Below, one piece after another: positions 1 to 12,176 of a stretch of 64,000 nt of DNA. Positions within the stretch are counted from its first letter, which is position 1; every line of letters begins with the position of its first letter. The translations under genes were made by a program, and so were the position numbers. The DNA is from Tetrahymena elliotti 4EA (Eukaryota; Ciliophora; Oligohymenophorea; Hymenostomatida; Tetrahymenidae), in assembly GCA_000231825.2 (NCBI GenBank), contig JH720312.1, positions 774,236 through 838,235 on the forward strand. Direction: 5' to 3'. Below the pieces are notes generated by a model. That model was given only the letters and a program-made list of their open reading frames with translations. It was not told the origin of the DNA and ran no database searches.

Positions 1-1879
1 AGGTATTTTAAAAAATTAAAAATAATATCTGTTAGAGGAGTAAAAACTGCAATAGAAGCATGTGTTATCATAACATCAGCAAGAATTCCCGAACTTAGCC
101 ATATTTGGTCTTTGTATTTAGTGAAATAAACTATAATATAGATAGCAGCTGTATTAAATAGCTGTATTAAAAAAAGATTATTTCCTTTAGATATACTGAG
201 ATGTGTTTTTGTTTAATGGTACTCTTTTTATGAAAGATAAGTCACTACATACTTATTGATCAAATTAATAATATAAATAATTATACTACTTAAAAAGTTT
301 AATCCCAAAATTGCATAGCTATTATTTTAATATTCTTTAAAATCAGAGCTAGAGTTAATTTATTTCTTTAAATCATTTACACTAAATAAACCACCCAAAG
401 CTGCTCCTATCAGTAATAAATTAACCATCAAAGTTACGCAACGCATAATTCTTTTCTTAATTGGGTATCTCAAGCCATATGAGATATTTTCCCAATAAAC
501 ATCATCTGGAGCTGGTGCCTTTCTAGCCTAATTAATATTAACAAATAATAGTTATTTAATTCATAATTAGAATAAAATTCAAAGTTAATCTTCTTCCATC
601 CAATTTATTATGCTGTAGTTTTAGATTAAAAATAAAGAGAATGAATACAAATACATTCTTAATTTAAGATTCAAAGAAATTAGAATTTGAAAATAAAAAT
701 CTTATTCATTTTGGGATTACAAAATGGGTTTTTCTTATTAGTAAAATAGATTTTTAGTCAAATTAAAAAAATTAAATTGATAAAATAACTTATAAAATTG
801 TTTACTCTTATTAGGTTATTTCGAAAAATGAAGTATTTTTTTGATGGCTTGTCAAAGTAAATTCTAATGTTAGCCCAAATTCTTTACAACATATTTCTTT
901 CGTGTTCTTGCAAAAACTATTTTAATTCGCTTAGAGAAGAAAAAGTAACAAAACATGATTTTGAGCAGTATTATCTTCTGTTTTCTCCTTCCAATATATA
1001 ATTTTTTATTAATTGATCTCCTTTTTAAAAATCTTCCAAGTCATAAGCTATGTTTACTGCTACGACTTAGTACTTTTTGTTAAAACATTTCTGAAATGCA
1101 AACATCACTTCATTTTTGTTATATCCAATTCTGGATACATCATCATAATTTTTATCCTAATGAAAAACATTGGAACATTCTGCTTAGAATTAGTTTTACT
1201 AGTTGATTTTCATACTTTAAATATATCTTTTCTAAGGATTATTTGAAGCAGGGTACTTTTTTTTATCCTATAAACCTGCTGGCATATTATAAAGTTAAGC
1301 AGTATAATCTTCAGGACTTCTATTTAAATATTCAACTTCACTTCTTAATGTTTCCATTTGCCTATAAAAAATTTAGACTATAAAAAACAAAGTAATCCCA
1401 AGAGCAAACTAAATGATAGAATATTAGTCTATTATAGATCCATCATTTTTTATGTTTATCATAGAATACTGAGAGTAATAATCCTTATGGCAACTAGAAT
1501 TTTTATTTAATCTCAAATCTTCCTTACAATAATCTCCAAATTGATTGAAGTAAATCATATAAATTGAAAACAATCCACTGACAATAAGCATATTTCTAGC
1601 TGTTTTAATAAACTAAAAATATAATGGTATACCAGAGCCTAAAAAAGCAAGCTCTTTCAAAGAGCAAAATATTGAAATTCTTTAGTTATTATAAGATCTT
1701 TGACAACAAACACAGTATTCAGGATGTTTAGATTCTATAGCTACTCTATTAGCTCTGACATGTAATCTACACTAGTTTATAAGCTTTTCATTAACAATAA
1801 CATACTCTTGTTATGTTGGATTTTATTGAGGGAGATTTGATTAATAATTTTATCCCTTTTCAATCTATTAATCATTCAT
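1..1879 (-). CDS. OSCA/TMEM63 (CSC1-like) channel, 5' part
   Basis: Putative mechanically or osmotically gated cation channel of the OSCA/TMEM63 (DUF221) family, cut by the left window edge. Start ATG is at 1879 (AAAATG context, open frame behind it). Exon 1 is 1879-806 (358 codons), the intron is 805-528, and exon 2 runs from 527 off the edge; the join is in phase. Residues 1-70 are soluble with a Cys cluster near 56-59. Hydrophobic segments lie near 92-112 and 152-172. A cytosolic loop follows with 'CFVTFSSLSELKQF', the usual position of the RRM-like domain. Exon 2 opens with 'APAPDDVYWENI', the family's typical entry to the pore region, followed by several hydrophobic segments. The family call rests on this order of parts and on the APxPxDVxWENL-type motif. 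The C-terminal half is missing only because the window ends. Confidence 0.75.
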
Positions 1880-2626
1880 TTTTATTTATAAAATATTTAA
1901 AAGCCCTAACTATTCTTTTTTTTAAATTTGTTTGTTTTAGAGAAAATTGAAATTAATAAAAAACACACACTAAATTATTTCCTTCAAATTATAAACGCTA
2001 CCAAATTATTTTTTTAAAGATAAAATACTTTTCCAAATGTTTTAAACTTTTATCAAGGAAATTTTATAAGACATTTCAATCATGATTTTTAATTAACTTA
2101 CATAGAATTAATCTTTTTATCAAGTCTAAGTAATTCACATTACTCTTTAAAATTTAGCTTAAAAATAAACAAATGAACAAATTTTTTTTTAAATATTCAT
2201 CAATAAAAACAAAAAATGTAGAAAATTTTAAATTATAAAAATAAATAAGTACAAAGAATTTTTATGTCATTCAAAGAAATTAAATATTCATGCAGTATAA
2301 TTTCAAAAATTTGTGATAAATTTATGGTTATACAACTATATTAAAGAATATGTAGGATCTATCAAATATATGAAAGTCAATTCATTTATTAACCCAAATT
2401 AATAAACACCACTACTAACTTATTTGGTCAAAAACAGGTAATTAGAGTAAATAGAAAAATCAAATCTCAAAATAGTGGAGAATATCTTCTTAATTAATAA
2501 ATGAGATGAAAATTCATTTTGGATTTTTGGTGGTTTTGCTTATATTTATTGAATTAGATCACATATATCTAAATTACAATATTAAAAATTAATTAAAAAA
2601 ACATTAAAAAAATCTATTTATTTTTA
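1880..2626. other. Intergenic, divergent promoters
   Basis: A+T-rich spacer between the divergently transcribed OSCA-like gene and the coiled-coil gene. It must hold both promoters. No RNA gene or repeat was recognised. Confidence 0.6.
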
Positions 2627-5308
2627 ATGTCTTTAGACTTTGACAATTGGATATATGAAGGGCCGCAATGGGACAATGTTCCTAATGTTATTCCCTTCAT
2701 GTTTAAGAATAGTGAAAAAATTCTAAGAAATGTTACTCAGTGGATCAAGCAATATAAATTAGACTAAAAATTTGACATCATCTAGAAATAAATTGATCAA
2801 AGCAATTAGAAAATAAAAGAAGTAGAGTCAGATTTCAATGATTTGTTGAAAATTATGGAGCAAAAAAACAGCCAATAATTCTAAGAAGTTAATAAAAAGC
2901 TACAATAGTAAGAAGAAACCATCAAAAGTTTAGAAAAAAAACTCAAAATGAGAGACTTTTAAGTAGAATAAGATACTGAAATCAAAGACGAATATAATCA
3001 ACTCGATAAAGTTTACAAAAAGTATTTTGGTTAAAGGTAAAAAAGAAAGGAATCCACTTAAAATAAAGAGAGCTAAGATACTGACTTAAAAGATCAGAGA
3101 AAAAGTTCTATTGCTAAAAATGTTCCTTTTGATTAAAAGGCAAGTAGCAAAAGAAGCAGTATAAACAACAGCTAGAAAGAAATCGCTATTTCTGAAAAAA
3201 ATATTAACTGCAAAAATTCAGTTGTAAATTCTTAGCAAATTGATGATGAAATTTACTAATATGATAATCAATTTATTATTTGGAAAATGATTAACACTGC
3301 TATTAATGAATGCCACTTTAATACTGAAATTGATAAAATAAAAGAAATTATTGAGGTACATTAAGAGCAGCTCAAATCGGAAATAGACAGGACAAAAGTC
3401 TAGCTAAGTACCAACAATAATCTTATTTCTTAAGTAGATGTCACAATTCAAGAAGTGCAAAAAATGAATGAAAATAAATTTGATAAAATCTTTTCATACA
3501 ATCTGGATAAATTTGGAGAACAATTAGAAAGAGGACTTCAAGATATTGAGTTTTTGTAGTAATCAAAGTTGTTAATTGAAACACTTGATTCTAAATATGA
3601 TGAAAAGTGTAATACACTCCATACTGAAATTGCTCAGACTAATAGGAGAATAGAAGAAATAAAACCTCCTATTGAAGTATAATTTGGAGAAATAAAAAAG
3701 ACAATAGAAGAGGCATAAAAAGGAAACGAAGTTAGTAAGAATCAATTGAATTTTAAAATAAATGAATTGAGTAAATCGCTGAATGAAAAGTTGACGTCAA
3801 ATATAGAAGATGTTAATACTAAAATTGATAACTGCCAAAAAGAATGTAATTAATAAATTGAATAGTAAAATAATAACATAAAAACTAATACTAATAATAT
3901 CAATAAAAATGTAACTACATTTAGAAATGATATCATTGCTGATTTAGAGAAACTTGAGAATGGCCTTGCTGATATTTTCCCAAGGGTTAAAGAATTCCAA
4001 ACAGTAGTATTAGAAATATAAAAACAATTAATTGACATAGCTGAAATGGAACATGTTAAATTTAATGAAAATTTACAATAAAAAATGAGTGTGTTTATAA
4101 CAAATATTTGGAAAAAAGCTGACAAAACTGAAGTAGCTCTTGAAAAATTAATTGATAGTTTTCTTGACTATAACTAATAATAAATGTCATTAATGAACAT
4201 AGATACCTTATAACTAAATTAAAATTAACAGTTATCCCCTAAAGGAATGGATAGAGTTAATAGTTAAACCTTAGGTCATACAGACAATCTCTCTAATATC
4301 AAAAAAGAACAATTTAAAAATTAAAGCATGGATGAAGGAGAAGAGTTTAATGATGAGTATGAAGAGATCTCGAGCAATAATTATCCTTTAATCCGTCTAA
4401 AATCTCTAAACTAAACCAATAAAAATTTCCATACATAAGAAAGCTACATTTAGGAATCTCCTATTCCTCCCAAAAGGCCTATCCTGAGATTAGAAAAGGA
4501 TCAAATAAGACTAAAAAAAATTTAATATACAAATGCTGCTAAAGAACACAACATATCATTTACAAAAGCACTTGATTTAGATACTTAGCTCAATGGAGTA
4601 AGACAAAGTCACTCATCATAAAAAGCAAAAAGAGTCTTAACTTCTTAGGGATAGACTTCTTCAGTGAATAGCAATTTTATTTCTGCAAAAGGATCTAGCT
4701 TTGTCCAATAAAGCCATGAGAAAATAAGTAAAAACCCAATAAATGAATACTCTTAAATACATCCTCTTCATGCATAAAATAAAAAAATAGACTCTTCTCA
4801 TCTTTTAAAACCAGCTTTTAACAGATTTTATGAAAGCAGAGATCAGGTTAATTTATCTTCTTAGTATTCTGAAAACTAAGAATTACTCTTTAATTAATTT
4901 AATAGAATAGGTTCTTCTTAAAACAGAAAAAGAGCAACAAGTTAGAATAAATCTAAAATCAATAACAATAGCTTTGTTGTTTTTAATACAAATATTACTT
5001 AATTAAATGACTCTCACCACTTTGAAATCACTAGTGGATAAAATACAAATGCCCACAGTACAAGTAATCAATAGCATTTAGGTTCTGCTAACTTAGAGCC
5101 TTTCTTAGACCCCTAACAGAGTCCAATTATTAATCCTCTGAGTAGATTCTAAAATTCTAAAAGAAAAGAACATGAAATAACACTATAAAAAAATCTCCTT
5201 GATATTAAATTAAGGATACTAAAAAAAGTAAAGTAAAAAACAGAGTAAGAGCAGTCTTTTAAAGATAATCATTTTTCCAACAACTAATCTATTCCTTCTC
5301 AAAAATGA
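2627..5308 (+). CDS. Long coiled-coil protein, single exon
   Basis: Single open frame of 893 residues read with TAA/TAG as Gln, from ATG 2627 to TGA 5306-5308. The N terminus (about residues 1-45) is ordered-looking and Trp-containing (WIYEGPQW...WIKQY). Charged heptad-like coiled coil follows to about residue 110 and again from about 220 to 500, rich in Glu/Lys/Gln/Asn with regularly spaced Leu/Ile. The C-terminal 350 residues are Ser/Asn/Gln-rich and probably disordered. No enzymatic motif is visible. The fold suggests a structural or scaffold protein, possibly cytoskeletal or ciliary, but I do not recognise a family. Standard-code reading would break it into dozens of pieces. Confidence 0.8.
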
Positions 5309-6147
5309 AATTTATATTAACTAGTTAATTATTTACTTTATATTTTTTAAACTCTGTAAATCATCATTTTTATATACTCTATTTTTCTATCTAAAACTAT
5401 TCAAATGCTTTACTATTAAAATTATTTATTGTGCATTCTCTCTCTTCAAATTTTTGTAAAAAAAAACTAAAACTCTATAAAAAGATAATGGAGAGAATCC
5501 AGTATATCAAAAGGGATTTAAAATTTATTTTTTAATTTAGAAAAAAATACAGTATTTAATATAAAAAAGTATATAAATGATAGTAAATTAATTATAAATA
5601 GATAGTGAGTGAGTAGCTTAGCTTAATAGAAAGTAATTTGAAATCAATAATTTTATTCAATTTGCTTATGAGAAGAAAAAATATTTATATTTAGATTATA
5701 AGAAATAATACAAGTTGATTAAATTCTCCAAATATGTTTGAGTAAGATGAGTTTATTTTATAAATAGATTTTCAAAACTTAAGTAAACTATTGATTATTA
5801 ATTATTGTTGCTTAAATTTATTTGTTTGTCTATCTGATTTTTACACTGAATATGACAGGATTCTTCTTATCTCTTAATTAAGCTATTTTTTTTACTTTTC
5901 TTATGCTATTTGAATTGAATTATAAAATTTTTTTGTTTTTTGTAGGCTTGCCAGTATGATTGCTATTTTTAGCTTATGAAAGTATGTGTACAAGTATGTT
6001 TGTTTTATTAATTAAGCATTTAATTATAAATTTAGATAGTTTATTTGTTTTTTACTAGTGTTTTAAATGAAATTAAATCTTTATTTTAATCAATCACTTT
6101 TTTTAAATAGAATAAAAAGAGATTATTTTTATTCATCATCATCATCA
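5309..6147. other. Intergenic, convergent 3' ends
   Basis: A+T-rich region between two convergent genes. Apart from a short GAT/ATC trinucleotide run at about 6134-6150, at the 3' end of the RING gene, nothing notable was seen. Confidence 0.6.
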
Positions 6148-7515
6148 TCAATTTCTATGACTTTAGTTTTAATTATTTCTTTCTTATCTTTATTGTTTTC
6201 TACGTTCATAATCTTAGTTATCAGTTGGTAATTCATAACGGCAAGTAGGACATGAGTTGTGCATCTTAAGCCAAGTGAGTAAACAGTTGCTATGAAACAT
6301 ATGATTACAAGGCATTTTGACTAATTATTCACCTTCTGTAAATTCGTCTTTACACACAGTGCATTCGCATAAAGTTTCTTCTTTTACTTATTCTTTAGAG
6401 AAAGTGACTGTAGGTAAATTAGTAACAGAGTTTTCTGAAGCAGGTGGAGTTCCGTAAACATTTGGGTCATTACGCATAAGGAAATCGATAATATTATCAA
6501 AATTGTTATCACTCATACCAAAAATTCCTGTACGTTGAGAAGTGACTGGGAACAACTAAGAAATTATATTATTTATTCCAAATAAAGGATTTGGCTAGTT
6601 TGGTTAAAATGAAATAGAATAAGACATCATAGGTTATCCTTAGCGAACATTTCCACGAAAAGCTATTTTATTTTTATAAAATTAAATTGAGTAATTAGTT
6701 ATTAATGAATTAAAATATAATATAAAAAAATGAAAAAGAAAATATATGTCTATCAATTCCATACATTCACTAAAATATTGTAGAGCTATTAACCAATACA
6801 CGTGAAAAAATTAAATTCTCATTAATTACAGAGTAAATCTCTTAATTAATTTTAAGAATAAAAATTTGTTAGCATAACATGCTACAATGTTTTTTTATTC
6901 ATAAAAAATATACTTATCATCATATTAAAAGTCTATTAGAATTTGTTAATAAAAAAAATATTATTTTATTCTAAGTGAATATATAACTCTCGTAATCTCT
7001 TAATTATATGAAGTGAAAATTATACATTAATCTAGACTATTTTATTCTTGAATATTTATTTTATTTCCTAAAAAATAAGAAAAACATGTTTTCATTTAAG
7101 TAGCTATTCTAATGCAATTTTATCCAGAAAAATTCTTATGCAAAATATCATGAAACATTTTTGAAAAAAGTAAATTACCTTATTGATTTCCTTAAATATT
7201 ATTATATGAGGAAGGCTGATTATTTTATTAGTTGCTAGTTTAAGAATTTTATATGTTTCTTTGATACTACTATTGCTAGCTATTTGTTTGGTTCTACTCT
7301 TCGCCATAAGGTATAAATTATCTTGGGTCATCTACCTATTCAATAGATGGCTCTATTTCTTCACAAAAATCATTCTTACATTTAACACACTCAAAGCTTG
7401 TCTAATTTTAGGCCTAAAATTCAAATTTACATGTGTGGCACCACATTTTTCTAGGAACCTAATTCTCAATGATTGATTGCAATTGTTCAGTATTATGATT
7501 ATCTAAAGTGTCCAT
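6148..7515 (-). CDS. RNF126/RNF115-like RING-H2 E3 ubiquitin ligase
   Basis: Predicted E3 ubiquitin ligase of 283 residues. Exon 1 is 7515-7179, the intron 7178-6663, exon 2 6662-6148. The exons join in phase after one base, and total coding length is divisible by three. Residues 25-46 form a zinc ribbon (WCHTC...CVKC) like the N-terminal ubiquitin-binding finger of RNF126/BCA2. The middle is Gln/Asn-rich. The C-terminal RING-H2 (about 213-253) has the series CxxC...CxHxFHxxC...CPxC. This two-finger layout is typical of RNF126/RNF115. The 516-nt intron is unusual in having no in-frame TGA, so a read-through product cannot be excluded from sequence alone. The frame is also open upstream of the ATG for about 50 codons, but without another ATG. 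Confidence 0.85.
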
Positions 7516-8732
7516 TATTTACTATTTTCCTTTAAATTTCTAATGAGTTTTTGAAGATGATTTATTTTAAAACTAATTCAATTTTTTTAATAAGATAAAT
7601 AATTATTGTTTTTTTTTATCAAATTAAAATTCATTTAAACAATCATTTAATTCTTTTTCAAACTAAACCTCATCCTTAATTCCATGACTAGTAATGATTT
7701 GAATTCATTTTTTTTTCTTTGTTCTTTTTACTTGTTTATTTTTCCATCAAAAAAAAAAAATCATAATTTTTGATTTTCTCAGAAAAACTGGTAGAAAATG
7801 ATAAAAAAATATTTTTTTGAAATAAAAACTAATAATTATCTTCAAATATTGGCTTTCTTTAATTTTCAATCATTTTCAGATTACAATTTGGATAAGCATT
7901 TTGAATTAATTTGTTATATTCATTTTTTAAAGATTCTCTCTATCTTGTGTTCTTATTCAGATTGTTTCTTTCATTCAAAAAGAAAATTTAATTTTTGACC
8001 ATTCAAGAAAAATATGTAGAAAATTAAAAAAAAATATTTTTATTTTAAAACAAAACCAAACCAAACCTAATCAAGAAAACTTACTTGAATAAATTGATAA
8101 ATAGCAAAATAAAAGCCAAAGTCAATAGAACTAAAACCAAAATACAGAGAACCATAGTGACTTTGAACCAAATTAAAGTTCAGATGAGAACAAAATAAAG
8201 ATGATGATAAAAATTAAAGATTTTTGTTTAATTGGCAATAAATGTTTTTTTAATTAAAATTTTTAAACAGTAACTAATTTTGAGAATTAGATTTTTTTAT
8301 TTCCTTATTTTAAAGATTTTGGTCTGCTTTAATTGATTTGGAAAAGCAAATGCTTGTTTTGTAGATTTTATGAAAAAATTTTTGTGTTTTTAGATCATTT
8401 AAAATTTTATTTTAAATATTATAAAAGTTTAAAGCAATTTTTCCAATTTTTATTGAGGAAAACAAACAAACTCAATCAATACTTAAAAAAGGTGAATAAG
8501 GCCAATCCATAAGAAATTTTTATTCATTTTAAGCTTTTGTAATAAAAAATAAAATTGAAAAATACTTCATTAATGCAACATTAATTAATTTTGTTTATAG
8601 TCTTTTATCTTAATTCATTAGATAATTTAGAAAAGTGATCTTTAAAAAATCGAAATTTGTTTTGAATTAAAAGCAATATTTAAACTCAATAAACAGAAAG
8701 AATAAGTAAGTAAAAAATAAAAGTTAGCAAAA
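7516..8732. other. Intergenic with duplicated A+T-rich element
   Basis: Divergent spacer. Two similar stretches of about 60 bp lie at about 7768-7830 and 7993-8058 (shared core GTAGAAAAT followed by a poly-A and ATATTTTT block). A Gln/Asn-rich frame open from about 8068 to 8270 reads on the + strand but has no ATG or plausible end, so I do not call a gene. Confidence 0.4.
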
Positions 8733-9191
8733 ATGGCAGAACAGTAGACTTGTTATCAAATATGTAATAGCAAATTTAATGCTTTGGACCCAAAGAGAAT
8801 TTTTTGTAAGAAAGGATGTGATTCAGATGAAGATAACTTGTAAAAATATAGTTAATTTTCATTTTGCATTTAAGAAATCTATTATTTTTAAGATAAAAAT
8901 GTAAATCAGAAACATGTTCTTCTTTATGCATCAGAAGTGAGCTAGGAGATGACAATTCTAAGCTAGGAAGTAATTAAATTACAAAGCTGATTCAAAGTTT
9001 TATTAAATAATCTATTCATATTTATAAAATAGAGTGGAGTTCATTTTTTTCAAGAGCACCTTCTGATCCAAAAGACTGTTTAAGCGCATGCATAACTGGT
9101 AAATAAAGTTTAAAAAATGGAAAACTAGAATATTATTTCATTTAAATTAGGATGCAACAATAAAAACGATTACGATGATGATGATGATTGA
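8733..9191 (+). CDS. Small Cys-rich protein (96 aa), four exons
   Basis: Exons 8733-8839, 8893-8969, 9033-9098 and 9151-9191; all three introns are short (53, 63 and 52 nt), GT...AG and in phase, giving 96 residues. Cysteines come in spaced groups: 'CYQIC', 'CKKGC', 'CKSETCSSLC', 'CLSACITGC'. The C terminus is an Asp run after Lys-Asn. There is no signal peptide or membrane segment. The paired CX3C spacing recalls small intermembrane-space or zinc/disulfide proteins, but I do not recognise the family. Intron 2 is the weakest call, because the frame stays open through it. The ordered cysteine pattern across four exons is the main reason to believe the gene. Confidence 0.65.
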
Positions 9192-9708
9192 AAATAGCTT
9201 CAATTTTTAATATTTTGTAATAACGATTTTGTGTAGTGTATTAAAATAATTTATTTTTTTAGATCAAAAAATTTTCTAACAATGCAAAATTAAAGATATC
9301 TCTTTCTCAATTTTATTTGTTTCAAATAATCCAAAACTGGAAATAATTAAGATTATTCCAAAAAAATTCATAAATATTTAAATACATATTAAGTATCCGT
9401 AATTAAATCTATTAAATAAACAACTCGTTTTTTCAAATAAAAAATTTCTAAGTTCCTTCTAAAATCTTAAGAATTATTTTAAAATAAATTTGAATGAATT
9501 ACCATTAATTTAAATAAGAGTTAATTTTAAAAAATACTTCTACTATAATTTATGCTTAAAGAATTAAAAAAAAATTTATTTTGAAATAAGAAAAATAAAA
9601 GATTTGTTGGATAGTTGGTCAGTTGATTAGTTTGTTTGTTGAAAAAAATAGAAAATAAAATAAAATTAATAAACTAATTATTTAATAAATAAATAAATTA
9701 ATTAATAA
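9192..9708. other. Intergenic, convergent 3' ends
   Basis: A+T-rich spacer between convergent stop codons; nothing recognised. Confidence 0.6.
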
Positions 9709-12176
9709 TCATGCATGAGTTTTTAGAGTTTTAGTATTGCCTTTAGATAATATTGAGTGCATTGTCACTTACTATCCCTAAGAGTTTTTAATTCTCTCCT
9801 TTTCTAGGAATTCCTTATATTTTTCTTATTATTTTTTTTTGTTCAGCTCTATTAATTCTAACCTGGATGGGCAAACAATAGAAGATTTATCTTCAAATTC
9901 TCTAACAAAAGTGGTTCTATATTGATCAGGAGCAGATGGAGTTGTTTTTACAGAATGTTACTTTTTATTTTATTGTTTTTGTTAGTTAGAACTTTTTTTA
10001 TGAATAAATATTACGAAAGGTTTTAATATGCCAGTTTTTTCTTGGTTTTTAGGTTGGTAAAAGAACTAGTAATTTGTTTCATTCATGTATCTGAAATCAG
10101 GGTTCATTGGAGAGCTCCTAATAATAATTGAAATGGAATAAAATTGATTCATGTTTAGCTAAAATATTTTTGTAAAATTACAGCTTCGATTTGCTCTTCT
10201 GTTTGATATAATCTTCGAATTCTCTATCTTTTAAAGGTTTTTGTTAAAAGCTCTCCATGTATAAAGTCTTTCCAATAAATGGAATAGAATGTACCACAGT
10301 GCTTTATGAAGGGTTAGGTATTTTTTCAGGTTATTGAGATTTCCAGTTTACAAAATTATTCTATTCAATAATTTTTTAAATAAGTTCAAATATAAACAAA
10401 TATATTACCCTGTAACTTGTTGAACCTATAAAAGGCTATTCATTATACTAATACTTTGGACCTTTCTCATAAACTGGTTCTTTAACATCGTGAGGTCTAA
10501 AATCATTCTATTTATTATAATTTATAATTTAAATTATATTTTTTTACTCTTTTATGTTACTTAAGTAGTAGAACAGCATTTTATGGGCTCTAAACATTGC
10601 ACTTAACTGTGGAAATCCATAGTGATTTATGGAAGCTAATCTAGGTTTTTATGTTTTTGAAAATCTGCTTAATAGAGCGATTACATGCCTCTCTTGAAAT
10701 CAACAGGGACATTTCTATAGGGGCATTTGCATTTACCACAGATACATCTACCACATATGCAGTCGCCTATAATATTTTAATTTGTAATAAATAAGATTAA
10801 AATTTTTTAGAAAAAAAAGAATGGTTAATTACCTTATAAGTGTTTATAATATTCAGGATTTTTTTCAAAATGCTTTTCAACCATTTTCATGTATTGAGTA
10901 GAGTATGGGTCAAAGAATTACTATTAGCTGGAATAATTATTATCTGTATTATTTGAATCCATTTACTCAATGAGTCCTTACTCATTTATTTGTTATTACT
11001 TCTATATTTCATAATTTCTATCAGCATTTTCTAGCTGCTACATTTAATCCTAAACCATTATTTCATTTTTCTTATTTCCATTTTATTCATTTTGTTAATT
11101 TTCACTTTGCTTCTAGTCTTAAAATGCTACTTAGCCCATTTTTGGGGAATTTACTTAAGAAATAGCTTCATTTTCATAAATCTTTTAATCATTGACTTTT
11201 TCAAAGTTTCCTTGGCTTTCTGTAGGTATCATACTAAAATTACCTCTCTTATGATCTAATTTCATCTATTAATTATCATACATAGATTAATACCCAGGTT
11301 ATTTGCTATTTTTATGCCAGCTCAGCCTTTAGAAAACATTAGGAGATTGTGGTTAGGAATTTAAATTTGGCTTTTGAGTTCTAGGATATTGAGAATTGAC
11401 ATAATGTTATTACATAGTTTGATTCTTTTGTTTTCTAAATTCCATGAATTCCTTTTAATATTTCTTGAAAGTTTCAAAATCTCTATTTATTAATTAAATA
11501 TTTGTAAAAATATTTTTTTTAAATTGGATGAAACAAAGATTATTATATTATTAGTTAAATAATAAAATGATTTCAGGATCTTGTATTAATTTAACATTTT
11601 GAGAAGAAAGAATTTCCAACTATTAAATAAAAGTGCTTTGCAACAATTAACAAATTATTTTTTAAAATTTAGCTTGAACTTAAAAAAAATTTTTTGACCA
11701 TCCTTGTAGATTAAAAAATTGAAGAAAAGTAGAAATCAAGAAATTTCTTTCATCATTTGTTGCTTATTATTTTGGAATTAAATTTTTTTTTGTTGAATAA
11801 GAAATGTTTAAGTATTTTTAAAGCTCATAATAATTTTAATTTACGCCTTTAGTGGGTTATCCATGAATTTATTTCCTTCATTAGCAGAATACCTAAAGTT
11901 GATTTTTGAAGAGCTAGAATGATTTGTTTAAGGTCTAAAGGACTCCTAAGTTTGGTTGCGTAAAATTGAATCTTTAGGATAATCGTTATTTTAACTAGAA
12001 TCTGGAAGAGTACTATTTGCTAAATTGAAATGAGATCTTTTCTTTCCATGTATTAATTTATCATAATCAATTCCTAAAATAGGCTTTTCTCTAACCTATC
12101 TGTATTTAGAGTGGTGTGTTATCATAAACCTTCTATGATTACTAAAATTTTCTGAGCTCTGGCTTAAATGTGACAT
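9709..12176 (-). CDS. SAXO-family (FAM154) axonemal microtubule stabiliser
   Basis: Six exons: 12176-11845, 11482-10833, 10766-10561, 10507-10409, 10360-10182, 10117-9709; all joins are in phase, giving 624 residues. SAXO proteins bind and stabilise ciliary microtubules through repeated Mn modules and carry a short Cys-rich box. Here the box is 'CICGRCICGKCKCPYR' at about residues 329-345. It is followed by Mn-type modules such as 'NDFRPHDVK', 'FIGSTSYR', 'NNFVNWKSQQPEKIPNP' and 'IPFIGKT'. The first 325 residues are a Ser/Asn/Gln-rich extension not found in the short animal proteins, which begin at the Cys box. A near-C-terminal segment has 'APDQYRTTFVREF' and a Lys/Glu-rich helix. Expected location is the axoneme, basal body or cortical microtubules. 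Confidence 0.75.

Noticed and set aside
1013..1246. 77-aa hydrophobic + strand ORF
   Set aside because: Antisense to exon 1 of the OSCA/TMEM63-like gene, which is continuous and family-like on the - strand.
5560..6060. Possible tRNA or snRNA between convergent genes
   Set aside because: No cloverleaf, B-box (GGTTCGAANCC) or G+C rise was found; sequence is uniformly A+T-rich.
8040..8075. AACCAA-type repeats as telomere-like or chromosome-breakage sequence
   Set aside because: Ciliate telomere repeats in this group are CCCCAA, and the 15-bp breakage element was not seen; these are short A-rich runs.
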